64,000 bases of DNA from JADFXI01 sp963784135. Its GTDB lineage: Bacteria; Nitrospirota; Thermodesulfovibrionia; Thermodesulfovibrionales; Dissulfurispiraceae. Position numbers and translations under genes: made by a program. The stretch covers positions 1 through 64,000 of the forward strand of contig CAWAQG010000005.1 in NCBI GenBank assembly GCA_963784135.1, given 5' to 3'. Below, piece by piece: positions 50,743-58,696 of this stretch. Position 1 is the stretch's first letter. Each line of letters begins with the position of its first letter. The notes under the pieces are model-generated. The model was not told the origin of the DNA and ran no database searches. It saw only the letters and a program-made list of their open reading frames with translations.

Positions 50743-52110
50743 TGTTGTCAACAAATAGAGTTGTCCGGTTTTAGAGCAAATAAACTGTCCGGTTCTGCAG
50801 GGTGGCTGCGCATGGAACATGGCAGTCCACCGATTTCAGTTTTATTAAGGCTTATGCCGCTGCATGTGAGCAAATTGCAATCTCCTTTCCTTTAGAGTTA
50901 TAGGCAGCCAGTTTTCTCGGTCCATGAAAGATAGCAAGTCTACCGTCGGGATAACGATGAACGCTTACCTGGACCCTGACGTAATGGCAACGATATTGAT
51001 TTGGCGGGATCTGAAGTTTTAGTCCATCGAACTTTACACAGTTGTCATTGCCGACGGTGCGGTCATACTGTTCGCATAGGATGTCTTCCAAGGCAGTGCC
51101 TGCCCAAGTCACGAACACGCTCTCTGGTTCTTGAGGGATAACGGCGAACTCGGCATTATGGGCCGGCATATATGTACTGGCAAGATAATCATTGGCCTGC
51201 TTCATCCCAGTGATGCCCGCCATCGCAAGCTCCTTGACCAGCCGATCTTGATGGGTACTGAAGGCTCGCTCAGAACGGCCCCTGGCTTCAGGAGAATACG
51301 CAGGGATCATCTTAATCCCCAGTTGGCTCATTGCACGACCAAACTGGGTAAGACTTGATTTGTCCACTTTCCCTCCAGCCTCCGGTGTATGCCAATAGTG
51401 ACTTCCGCGATCCGTATACAACGAAGCAAACAACCCGTGTTGCTCTATAACCTCTTTTACACCCAGAAAGCTGCTTTGTGTGCCTTCTTCCTTAACAAAA
51501 AACATCGAGTAGTGTTCACTGCTGGCATCATCCATCGTCACGATCAAATCCCATAATTTGCCGGGAACCCACTGGTGCCGGGAACCATCCTGATGAAGCA
51601 TCATGCCGATATAGGGAGCCCTGACCCTTCTTTTCCTGTGTGCCCCTTTCAGTGCCCCTTTCGGTACCAATCCCTTTTCCTGGAGGGTGTTTTTGACCCA
51701 TGTGTAGCTCCTGTTTCCTTGATGAACTCGGCGATACCAGCTAAAAAAATGCTTGACGTTGAAACCATAATAACGTCCTCTATAAAGATCCGATAGCGCC
51801 ATCACTTCGTCAACTGGTGCTCGCAGATGCGATATTTGTCCTAAACGCTTATCTATAAGTCCCTCCATCCCTTTATCCGCATACCTCAGCAGATATCGCC
51901 GAAATGTCCTGTCACAGACACCAAGGAGCATCGCCGCTTCCTCCTGCGTTAGCCGTCCACTCTTCCAGCCCTCATAACCTTCTTCAAATCTCATTTTCCG
52001 TACCTCCTGCAACACCGCCGAACGTTTCATGGATAGCCCCCCTTGCTATCCATATACCACCCGGACAGTTTATGTGCTACAGATACGGACAGTTTATCTG
52101 CTCGCCACAA
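50743..52110 (-). mobile_element. insertion sequence, copy 3, with 16-17-bp target duplication
   Basis: Full 1368-bp copy of the element at 9103 and 10485. The sequence CTTATATCCGCATATA stands directly before it (50727-50742) and directly after it (52111-52126), with a shared 17th base T. This fixes the element ends and gives a target duplication of 16-17 bp. The last ~16 bases differ slightly from copies 1 and 2 (TGCTCGCCACAA against AACTCGCTACAA). Confidence 0.93.
50852..52030 (-). CDS. ISNCY/IS1202-type DDE transposase, copy 3
   Basis: Identical in translation to the copies at 9212 and 10594, 392 residues, with an intact helix-turn-helix and D148/D207/E254 catalytic triad. The insertion lies between the muramidase gene and the DUF2934 gene, upstream of the latter's promoter region, and disrupts no recognised coding sequence. 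Confidence 0.95.
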   Translation of the reverse strand: MKRSAVLQEVRKMRFEEGYEGWKSGRLTQEEAAMLLGVCDRTFRRYLLRYADKGMEGLIDKRLGQISHLRAPVDEVMALSDLYRGRYYGFNVKHFFSWYRRVHQGNRSYTWVKNTLQEKGLVPKGALKGAHRKRRVRAPYIGMMLHQDGSRHQWVPGKLWDLIVTMDDASSEHYSMFFVKEEGTQSSFLGVKEVIEQHGLFASLYTDRGSHYWHTPEAGGKVDKSSLTQFGRAMSQLGIKMIPAYSPEARGRSERAFSTHQDRLVKELAMAGITGMKQANDYLASTYMPAHNAEFAVIPQEPESVFVTWAGTALEDILCEQYDRTVGNDNCVKFDGLKLQIPPNQYRCHYVRVQVSVHRYPDGRLAIFHGPRKLAAYNSKGKEIAICSHAAA

Positions 52111-52189
52111 CTTATATCCGCATATATTGCTTTAACTTTAAAACGGTGGTACTATTGAATTACTAATATTATCTATGGAGGAGATTATC

Positions 52190-52459
52190 ATGAAACTTCA
52201 TGACGAAATTGCCAAAACCGCACATGAACTTTACGAGAAAAGTGGATGGATACCGGGCCGCGATATGGAGAACTGGATTGAGGCTGAGAAAATCGTAAAG
52301 AGTCGCTACAACGGGAGTGGCAGCCGGAAGGAGAAACCGGAGGGGTCTGCAGAGGAGTCGTCTAAAACGAAGAAAACAGCCCCGACAAGCATGCAGAAGG
52401 CCGCAAAGCCCGCCAAAACTCCTGCGAAGAGCGCTGTGAGGACCAAGAAAACAGAGTGA
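52190..52459 (+). CDS. DUF2934 domain protein
   Basis: 89 residues. The DUF2934 segment (EIAKTAHELYEKSGWIPGRDMENWIEAEKIV, residues 5-35) is followed by a low-complexity Lys/Ala/Pro/Ser tail resembling histone H1-like or DNA-binding tails. Function unknown; the basic tail suggests nucleic-acid contact. GGAGG lies eight bases upstream of ATG 52190. It is followed directly by amrS with three bases between, so likely co-transcribed. Confidence 0.82.
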   Translation: MKLHDEIAKTAHELYEKSGWIPGRDMENWIEAEKIVKSRYNGSGSRKEKPEGSAEESSKTKKTAPTSMQKAAKPAKTPAKSAVRTKKTE

Positions 52460-52462
52460 TGC

Positions 52463-53473
52463 ATGCATGAGGCCAGGCTTTATGAAAAGCTTGACGAAGG
52501 CAAGGTAAAATGCTTCCTCTGCCCTCAGCACTGCAACATTTCACCGGGGAAGCGCGGCATTTGCGGGGTCAGGGAAAACAATGAGGGAACGCTTTATTCC
52601 CTTGTCTATGGCAAAGTTGCTGCAAAACATGTCGATCCGATAGAGAAAAAACCGTTTTTCCATTTTTACCCGGGGTCGCATTCTTTTTCGATTGCCACAG
52701 TAGGATGCAATTTCAGGTGCCTGCACTGCCAGAATTACGACATATCGCAATACCCCAAACAGAGCAAAGACATTCCAGGCGAAGAGATGTCCCCTGAAGA
52801 TGTTGTCGAAGAGGCCGTGCTTGCGGGATGCGAAAGCATTGCGTACACCTATACAGAGCCCACCATATTTTTTGAGTTTGCCTATGACTGCGCTCGCCTT
52901 GCCCATAAGAAGGGGATACGGAATGTTTTTGTGAGCAACGGCTATACAAGCCCTGATGCGATACGGCTCATTGCGCCTTACCTTGATGCCAACAATATTG
53001 ATTTAAAAGGAGATGATCTCTTTTATAAGAAGGTTGCGGGCGCGAAGCTGCAGCCGGTGCTCGACACTATTAAGCTTATGAAGGAGTTGGGAGTCTGGAT
53101 TGAAGTGACTACTCTTATAATCCCTGATTATAATGATTCAGATGCTTTTCTAACTTTTGCAGCTGAGTTCATAAAATCTGTCGATGCCTCTATCCCGTGG
53201 CACGTGAGCCAATTCTATCCGACCTATAAACTGCTCGACAAGCCCAGGACGCCGCTGAGCACATTGAGGAGGGCACGCGAAATCGGGTTGAAAACCGGCC
53301 TGAAATACGTCTATGAGGGCAACGTCCCCGGCGCCGGCGGCGAAAACACACTCTGTCCTTCCTGCGGAGCGCTGCTCATAGAGCGTATCGGTTACTCGCT
53401 GACTCATATCAGAATGAAAGAGTCGCAGTGTGAAAAATGCGGGGCAAGGATCGACGGCATAGGGATGCCGTAA
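52463..53473 (+). CDS. amrS: AmmeMemoRadiSam system radical-SAM protein
   Basis: 336 residues. An N-terminal cysteine-rich segment CFLCPQHC...GICGVR (near 17-36) is followed by the radical-SAM motif CNFRCLHCQNYDIS near 85, YTYTEPTIFFEF near 130 and WHVSQFYPTYKL near 250. A C-terminal zinc-ribbon-like pair is CPSCGALLIER...CEKCGARID. The AmmeMemoRadiSam set links this enzyme with Memo and AMMECR1-like proteins in an unresolved, possibly tRNA- or metabolite-related, pathway; neither partner is next to it here. It is closely related to pyruvate formate-lyase activases. Confidence 0.92.
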   Translation: MHEARLYEKLDEGKVKCFLCPQHCNISPGKRGICGVRENNEGTLYSLVYGKVAAKHVDPIEKKPFFHFYPGSHSFSIATVGCNFRCLHCQNYDISQYPKQSKDIPGEEMSPEDVVEEAVLAGCESIAYTYTEPTIFFEFAYDCARLAHKKGIRNVFVSNGYTSPDAIRLIAPYLDANNIDLKGDDLFYKKVAGAKLQPVLDTIKLMKELGVWIEVTTLIIPDYNDSDAFLTFAAEFIKSVDASIPWHVSQFYPTYKLLDKPRTPLSTLRRAREIGLKTGLKYVYEGNVPGAGGENTLCPSCGALLIERIGYSLTHIRMKESQCEKCGARIDGIGMP

Positions 53474-53491
53474 ATATGTTATGATGGCACT

Positions 53492-54910
53492 ATGTCTGAA
53501 AAGTATAGAATAGAACGGGACAGCATGGGGGAGATCAAGGTCCCTGCCGATGCATATTGGGGGGCACAGTCTCAGCGGGCCATAGAGAATTTTGCGGCAG
53601 ACTGCCTGACCTTGCCTGAAGTATTAATACGGTCCATCGCCATAATAAAGTATGCCTCTGCCGTTACCAATACAGGTCTTGGGTTGCTGAAGAGAGAACT
53701 CTCCGACGCCATAATCAGGTCTTGCAACGAGGTCATGGAAGGCAAACTTAAAGGTCAATTCCCCCTCGGTGTTTTCCAGACGGGGAGCGGCACTTCCACT
53801 AATATGAATGTGAATGAAGTGGTGGCTACGCGGGCAAATGAACTGCTTACCGGATATAAGCGCACGTCCTTGCCGGTTCATCCTAATGACCATGTAAACA
53901 TGGGCCAATCCTCAAATGATGTTATTCCGTCTGCAATCCGGATAGCCGCTTATCTCGAAGTGAACAATAAACTGCTGCCCGCACTGAGGCATTTGTTTGA
54001 TGTTATTTATAAAAAGCAACAGGAATATAATAATGTGGTAAAGACAGGGAGGACCCACCTCATGGATGCTGTGCCGGTTACTTTTGGGCAGGAAATATCC
54101 GGATGGGCCGCACAAATCCGGTTCGGCATCGCCAGAATAGAGAGCGTGCTGCCCAGACTGGCACAGTTGCCTCTGGGAGGCACTGCTGTGGGGACCGGGC
54201 TTAACGCCCACCACAGATTCAGCGATGGGGCCGTCAGTGTGATCAGAGAGCTGACAGGTATCCATTTTGAAAAGGCCGTAAATAATTTTGAGGCCCAGGC
54301 CTCAATGGATATAGCTTCAGAGCTTTCGGGGCAGTTAAAGACTATCGCGGCCGGCTTGATGAAGATCATTAACGATATAAGACTCATGAACAGCGGTCCT
54401 CATTCCGGGCTCGCTGAAATACGGCTGCCTGCTTTGCAGCCGGGGTCCTCGATCATGCCGGGCAAGATAAATCCCGTAATCCCCGAGGCTGCCAGGATGG
54501 CCTGCGCCAAAGTGCTCGGCAACGATGCCACCATAACAATTTCCTGCTCTCTCGGCGAATTCGAGCTGAATACTATGCTTCCGGTGATCGGATATGTCCT
54601 TATTGAATCCATCGAGATCATCTCGCACGCGATGCAACTGCTTGCCGACAAGGCGATAAGCGGAATGGCGGTCAACGTTGAGCATATCCGGAACTTGCTC
54701 GAAAAAAATCCGATAATAGCCACCGCGCTTGTACCGGCCATCGGGTATGAAAAGACAGCCGGTATAATAAAGAAGGCCCTTAATGAAGACCGCAAGATCC
54801 GCGATGTCGTCCTGGAATCAGGTCTGCTGTCTGAAAAAGAGGTTGACGCCTGTCTTGATATAAAAGGGATGGTGCAGGCAAGAGGTAATGAAGAGGCTGA
54901 TGCGATTTGA
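53492..54910 (+). CDS. fumC: class II fumarate hydratase
   Basis: Iron-independent fumarase converting fumarate to malate in the TCA cycle or its reductive branch. 472 residues of the aspartase/fumarase superfamily: TGSGTSTNMNVNEV near 100, VHPNDHVNMGQSSND near 130 (the HPNDHVN form is typical of FumC) and the signature GSSIMPGKINPV near 318 with the catalytic Ser loop. Aspartate ammonia-lyase is the alternative, but the substrate-loop form favours fumarase. It starts 19 bases after amrS. Confidence 0.9.
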   Translation: MSEKYRIERDSMGEIKVPADAYWGAQSQRAIENFAADCLTLPEVLIRSIAIIKYASAVTNTGLGLLKRELSDAIIRSCNEVMEGKLKGQFPLGVFQTGSGTSTNMNVNEVVATRANELLTGYKRTSLPVHPNDHVNMGQSSNDVIPSAIRIAAYLEVNNKLLPALRHLFDVIYKKQQEYNNVVKTGRTHLMDAVPVTFGQEISGWAAQIRFGIARIESVLPRLAQLPLGGTAVGTGLNAHHRFSDGAVSVIRELTGIHFEKAVNNFEAQASMDIASELSGQLKTIAAGLMKIINDIRLMNSGPHSGLAEIRLPALQPGSSIMPGKINPVIPEAARMACAKVLGNDATITISCSLGEFELNTMLPVIGYVLIESIEIISHAMQLLADKAISGMAVNVEHIRNLLEKNPIIATALVPAIGYEKTAGIIKKALNEDRKIRDVVLESGLLSEKEVDACLDIKGMVQARGNEEADAI

Positions 54911-54954
54911 TAATTCTGCTATAATATACCAAAATGAAGTGAAAGGATGAGCAC

Positions 54955-55362
54955 ATCGACAGCAAAACAAAAGCGATAAAGGCGGCGCAGGCATCTTTAG
55001 ATAAAAAGGCAAAGGATGTCATGGTTCTCGAATTAAAGGACCTTACGGTTATTGCAGATTATTTTGTCATCTGTTCCGGTGAAAGCACCACCCAGGTCAA
55101 GGCGGTTGCGGAACATATTAGAGAAAACCTGATAAAGGATGGTGTAACGCCCGCTCGCATCGAGGGTTTCCAATACGCCAGATGGATATTAATAGATTAC
55201 GGGGATACGATAATCCATGTCTTTGAGGAAGAGACAAGGCAGTATTACGACCTCGAAAAGCTATGGCTTGATGCCCCGAGGATACCGTTTGCCGATAAGG
55301 ATAATATGGGTAGGGAAAACAAAAGAGCAATATCTGAACGAAGGGATAGAGCGGTACCTTAG
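54955..55362 (+). CDS. rsfS: ribosome silencing factor, with a possible AUC start
   Basis: Binds the L14 face of the 50S subunit and blocks subunit joining in starvation. Residues DSKTKAIKAAQASLDKKAKDVMVLELKDLTVIADYFVICSGES are the complete family N-terminus, but no ATG, GTG or TTG stands before them in frame. The reading opens after a TGA at 54940-54942, and ATC 54955 has AAGGA at a seven-base spacing, suggesting an AUC start. Alternatively, ATG 54947 in another frame with a missing base would give MSTS-DSKTKA. Starting at ATG 55021 would remove the conserved first helix. Downstream, FQYARWILIDYGDTIIHVF and the LWLDAP end are normal. The 3' end overlaps rlmH by 74 bases. Confidence 0.85.
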   Translation: MDSKTKAIKAAQASLDKKAKDVMVLELKDLTVIADYFVICSGESTTQVKAVAEHIRENLIKDGVTPARIEGFQYARWILIDYGDTIIHVFEEETRQYYDLEKLWLDAPRIPFADKDNMGRENKRAISERRDRAVP

Positions 55363-55726
55363 ACTGTTAAGCCCTATGGCCCAGGTTTCCATTATTGAAA
55401 TAAAAGAGCAGAAGAGCAAAACCACAACAGCTTCCCTTTCGGAAGAAGGGGCAAAGATATTGAAACAGACACAATCATACACGCTGCTTGACCAGACGGG
55501 GAGGGAGTTCACCTCGCCGGGGTTCGCCCGTTTTTTACAGGAAAGAGGCGGCGGAGACTTTCTCATCGGCGGTCCTTACGGCGTTTCAGATGCGATAAAG
55601 GACAAGGCAAAAGAGACCATTGCGCTGTCGAGGATGACCTTTACTCACGAGATGGCAAGGGTATTTTTCTTTGAGCAGCTCTTCAGGGCCATGACGATTA
55701 TCCATAACAAGGAGTATCACCATTAA
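55289..55726 (+). CDS. rlmH: 23S rRNA (pseudouridine-1915-N3)-methyltransferase
   Basis: A SPOUT methyltransferase acting on helix 69 of 23S rRNA in assembled ribosomes. 145 residues: PIRIIWVGKTKEQYLNEGIERY at the start, LLDQTGREFTSPGFARFL, the knot loop FLIGGPYGVSD near 98 and HEMARVFFFEQLFRAMTI near 120, ending KEYHH as in nearly all homologues. I choose TTG 55289, with GAGGA six bases upstream and the family's normal length; a longer frame from 55217 lies within rsfS. It is coupled to rsfS and touches the next gene (one-base overlap). Confidence 0.93.
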   Translation: MPIRIIWVGKTKEQYLNEGIERYLRLLSPMAQVSIIEIKEQKSKTTTASLSEEGAKILKQTQSYTLLDQTGREFTSPGFARFLQERGGGDFLIGGPYGVSDAIKDKAKETIALSRMTFTHEMARVFFFEQLFRAMTIIHNKEYHH

Positions 55727-57039
55727 TGAGTAAGATAGCAATGCTTTTGTTTCTGGCTTTCCTTGCGGCGCTCGGCTTTTTTGCGATAGAAAATAAGGAC
55801 ATGGTCGTGCTTAAGGTGCCTTTCGGAAGTCTGTATGAAATGCCCAAAGTAGCTCTTATACTCATGTCAACGATTACAGGGGCGCTCGTTGTGCTGGCTG
55901 CCTTTTTTGTACGCGATACGAAACGCATTATCGATAATATGCAGTATCAGAAGAAGCAGAAAAGGGAGGCGCGGATACACACGCACTATTCCAAGGCCCT
56001 GAATGCAATATTGGGAGACAAAGAAGAGGAGGCCAAAGAGGCGCTGGGCGAGATATTGAAGGAGGACCCCGAACACATTGATGCGCTTTTAAGACTCGGC
56101 GACATTGCGCTGAACAATGAGGACTTCAAGGCGGCCTTTGATTACTATAAAAAAGCCAGAGACATCAACCACTCAGACCTTCAGGCGCTGCTTTCAATTG
56201 AAACGGTCATGGAAAAAATGAAGCGGTTTGACGATTCAATGAAATATCTTGACGAGATTCTTGATATTGATCCCGGGAACCTGACCGCTCTCTGCCGGAA
56301 GCGGGCGCTGCTCGAAATGCAGGAGAAATGGGATGACCTTCTTCTGCTGCAGAAATCAATTGTCAAACTCGAGCAAAACGAGAAAGATAAAGAGCGAGAG
56401 GACCACAGGCTGCTGGGATATAAATACGAGTATGCGCGCTCAAGCCTTGAAAACGGAGAATTGGAAAAAGCTGATAAGGCATTCAGGACTCTTATGAGAA
56501 TGGACAGCGGCTTTCTCCCCGCTTATCTTGGAACTGCCGAGGTCATTATGACAAAGGGCGAGACTGAGGAAGCGATAAACTTCCTCGAAAAAGGGTTTGA
56601 GCAGTTGAACTCGGTCATACTTCTTGCGCGTCTTGAAGACCTGCTTATCAGTGTCGGCGAGCCCGGCAGGCTCATACGGTTTTATAAAAACGCCCTGACG
56701 CGAAGCCCCCAGGACAACGGTCTGAAATTTCTGCTCGGCAAGCTCTACTACAGGCTGGAGATGGTAGATGACGCCCTTGAGATTCTGAATTCGATCGACA
56801 CAAGCGCGTTTGCCCCCCATGAACTATACGGTTTGAGGGGTGAGTTGTACATGAAGAGAAAACAGATATCCAAGGCGATAGATGAATTCAGACGCGCCTG
56901 CGGCATACAGAGTGTTGTGAATGTCCCGTACTGCTGTTCCCGGTGCGGGTTTAAATCCGCAGACTGGTCAGGCAGATGCCTCTGCTGCAATGAGTGGAAT
57001 ACCTACAAACTTGATCTCTATGGTACCTGCAAGGCCTAA
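55726..57039 (+). CDS. fused LapA-LapB protein (DUF1049 + TPR + rubredoxin-like)
   Basis: 437 residues. Residues 1-95 carry two transmembrane helices of the LapA/DUF1049 type (MLLFLAFLAALGFFAIENKD; VALILMSTITGALVVLAAFFV). A tetratricopeptide array follows at about 95-390 (EEAKEALGEILKEDPEHIDALLRLGDIAL and further repeats). At 405-430 is the rubredoxin-like metal site CSRCGFKSADWSGRCLCC found at the end of LapB (YciM). In E. coli lapA and lapB are separate adjacent genes whose products control LpxC degradation and lipopolysaccharide assembly. Here both lie in one chain, implying a Gram-negative envelope with LPS. Confidence 0.88.
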   Translation: MSKIAMLLFLAFLAALGFFAIENKDMVVLKVPFGSLYEMPKVALILMSTITGALVVLAAFFVRDTKRIIDNMQYQKKQKREARIHTHYSKALNAILGDKEEEAKEALGEILKEDPEHIDALLRLGDIALNNEDFKAAFDYYKKARDINHSDLQALLSIETVMEKMKRFDDSMKYLDEILDIDPGNLTALCRKRALLEMQEKWDDLLLLQKSIVKLEQNEKDKEREDHRLLGYKYEYARSSLENGELEKADKAFRTLMRMDSGFLPAYLGTAEVIMTKGETEEAINFLEKGFEQLNSVILLARLEDLLISVGEPGRLIRFYKNALTRSPQDNGLKFLLGKLYYRLEMVDDALEILNSIDTSAFAPHELYGLRGELYMKRKQISKAIDEFRRACGIQSVVNVPYCCSRCGFKSADWSGRCLCCNEWNTYKLDLYGTCKA

Positions 57040-57778
57040 AAATACCGACATCTCAGCGGAAGAATCCGGGACCGCAGATTCCGGTAACGATTCCGGAGCA
57101 CTTTCAGCGTCTGCTGCGGCGCACGAAAGTCTTAATGAGCAGTTTCTCAAAAAGGATCGGCGCCGTCTGAAGAAAGTAGTTCTTGATACGAGCCTGTTTG
57201 TAAATCCCGATGTCAGAGCAAGCCTCGGCGATACTCCTATAGAAGCCCTTGAGACTTTTCTTTATCTGGCGGCGCAGATAGGCAATCTCGAGTTTTACAT
57301 GCCGCCGTCGATTTTCGACGAACTGCTTCACTTTGTCGAAAGAGACAAGATTCCTGGCGATCTCCTGGTCATTCTTAATCAGAAGCCGCCCAAAAAGCAC
57401 GAACTGAAATGCCCGGCTTTCCTCTTATATGAGCTTATTGAAGACATAAGGGAGCGGGTCAACAAAGGGCTCAGGCTTGCTGAAAAAGCAGTCAGAAGCG
57501 CCGAGCTTAAGAAACCGGATGAAATTGTGCAGGATTTGAGGAAGAAGTATCGGGAGGCTTTGAGAGAAGGAATTATTGACAGCAAGGAGGATGTCGACCT
57601 AATGCTCCTTGCGATGGAGCTTGACGCCCTCCTGATTACCGCAGATCAGGGGTTGATTAAATGGGCTGAAAAGCTTGGCGTGAAGTGGCTTTTCCCGGAA
57701 AGGTTCAAGGATTATCTTATTGCGGCAGTAAAAAGAACAAAGATGCTCGAAGAAAAGACAAAAAAGGCAATAAAGTAA
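57020..57778 (+). CDS. HARP-type protein-only RNase P (PIN_5 / RNA ligase partner family)
   Basis: 252 residues from ATG 57020; the conserved part begins about residue 50. The PIN catalytic aspartates are in VVLDTSLFVNPD, SKEDVDLMLLAMELDALLITADQGLIKW, with the family helices PPSIFDELLHFVE and AFLLYELIEDIRERVNKGL. This matches HARP (homologues of Aquifex RNase P, Aq_880), a metallonuclease that trims tRNA 5' leaders without RNA; the family was earlier named RNA ligase partner protein. A Ser/Ala-rich N-terminal stretch is unusual and the true start is uncertain. The start overlaps the lapA-lapB gene by 20 bases. Confidence 0.85.
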   Translation: MVPARPKNTDISAEESGTADSGNDSGALSASAAAHESLNEQFLKKDRRRLKKVVLDTSLFVNPDVRASLGDTPIEALETFLYLAAQIGNLEFYMPPSIFDELLHFVERDKIPGDLLVILNQKPPKKHELKCPAFLLYELIEDIRERVNKGLRLAEKAVRSAELKKPDEIVQDLRKKYREALREGIIDSKEDVDLMLLAMELDALLITADQGLIKWAEKLGVKWLFPERFKDYLIAAVKRTKMLEEKTKKAIK

Positions 57779-57852
57779 GGTGTTGGCAGTAGGTCAGTCG
57801 GAGACGTTCTGCCTGCCTCGAAACCTTACAAGCATGTTATAATTGTGTACAA

Positions 57853-58110
57853 ATGGAAATGAATGCTGCTTTGGTTCTCATAAGCATCCTTGGCTTTACG
57901 ATCGCATCTTACTTTCTATTCATAAATAAAAAAATCTTTTTATTTATGAGCCTCGGCCTGGTGCTTTCGCTGATCGGCAGCGGCATTTTTGTCTTTCCTT
58001 GGAAGTCGTATGCCCGAATTGCAAGAATATTGTATCCCATATTTATATTGATGGCACTTGTTTTTTTTATTATAGCAATTACTAAAATGAGCAAAGAATT
58101 TACTCGATAG
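57853..58110 (+). CDS. small membrane protein
   Basis: 85 residues forming three predicted transmembrane helices (LVLISILGFTIASYFLFI; IFLFMSLGLVLSLIGSGIFVF; ARILYPIFILMALVFFIIAI) with short charged loops. No family recognised. It lies 75 bases downstream of the HARP gene and converges on the membrane protein gene at 58144. Confidence 0.65.
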   Translation: MEMNAALVLISILGFTIASYFLFINKKIFLFMSLGLVLSLIGSGIFVFPWKSYARIARILYPIFILMALVFFIIAITKMSKEFTR

Positions 58111-58143
58111 GGTTGGAGACTTTCACATGGCGCAAGCTTGATG

Positions 58144-58692
58144 TCAAAGGGTGGGAAAGGCAGATACATCTATTACATATCCGAAGCTCATTTTCACCTT
58201 CCATATGAACCGTTTGATTTCATCGACATCCGCCGACTTTCCGAAAGACATCTTGCGAGTGCCCTTTTTGGTCTCAATCATAAAAAAATATCTTACCCTG
58301 AATATGCCGGCCAGAATCCAGAAACCTATTCCTGCTATAAACAAGAGTGCGAGAGGGGTCAGGGGCAGCATAATTACTCCGGGTCCGGACTGAACAAGGC
58401 AGCCCTGTCCGATAACTTCAAGTAAAGACACTGCCAATCCCAGCAGGCCGATCGAGAACAGGGCGAGGCCAAGGACATATTGGCAGAATGGGTACTTCAC
58501 ATCTGTGCCGCTGCATAGCGTTATCTGGCTAATTTGATCTCTCGGTATAATATTCGAAATCCTGTTACTGCTCCATTCACGGACTCCAGCTGCTGACACT
58601 TCCACTCTTAAGCATCTGATATAATCATTAATGCCGTCAGCCAAAAGGGCTCTTTCCGATAAATTTTCGTTTAGTGAAAAACCGGAATGCAT
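58144..58692 (-). CDS. membrane protein of unknown function
   Basis: 182 residues. A cytosolic N-terminal segment with beta strands (RVEVSAAGVREWSS...RDQISQITLCSG) is followed by two long hydrophobic helices near 80-105 and 112-140, then a tail (FFMIETKKGTRKMSFGKSADVDEIKRF) like that of PH-type membrane proteins. ATG 58692, with AAGGA seven bases upstream, follows the NtrC-type regulator stop by four bases, so both genes are in one operon. Confidence 0.7.
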   Translation of the reverse strand: MHSGFSLNENLSERALLADGINDYIRCLRVEVSAAGVREWSSNRISNIIPRDQISQITLCSGTDVKYPFCQYVLGLALFSIGLLGLAVSLLEVIGQGCLVQSGPGVIMLPLTPLALLFIAGIGFWILAGIFRVRYFFMIETKKGTRKMSFGKSADVDEIKRFIWKVKMSFGYVIDVSAFPTL

Positions 58693-58696
58693 GCAG

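Noticed and set aside
53492..54910. Aspartate ammonia-lyase instead of fumarase
   Set aside because: HPNDHVN and the overall length fit FumC better; aspartase remains a minor alternative noted in the entry.
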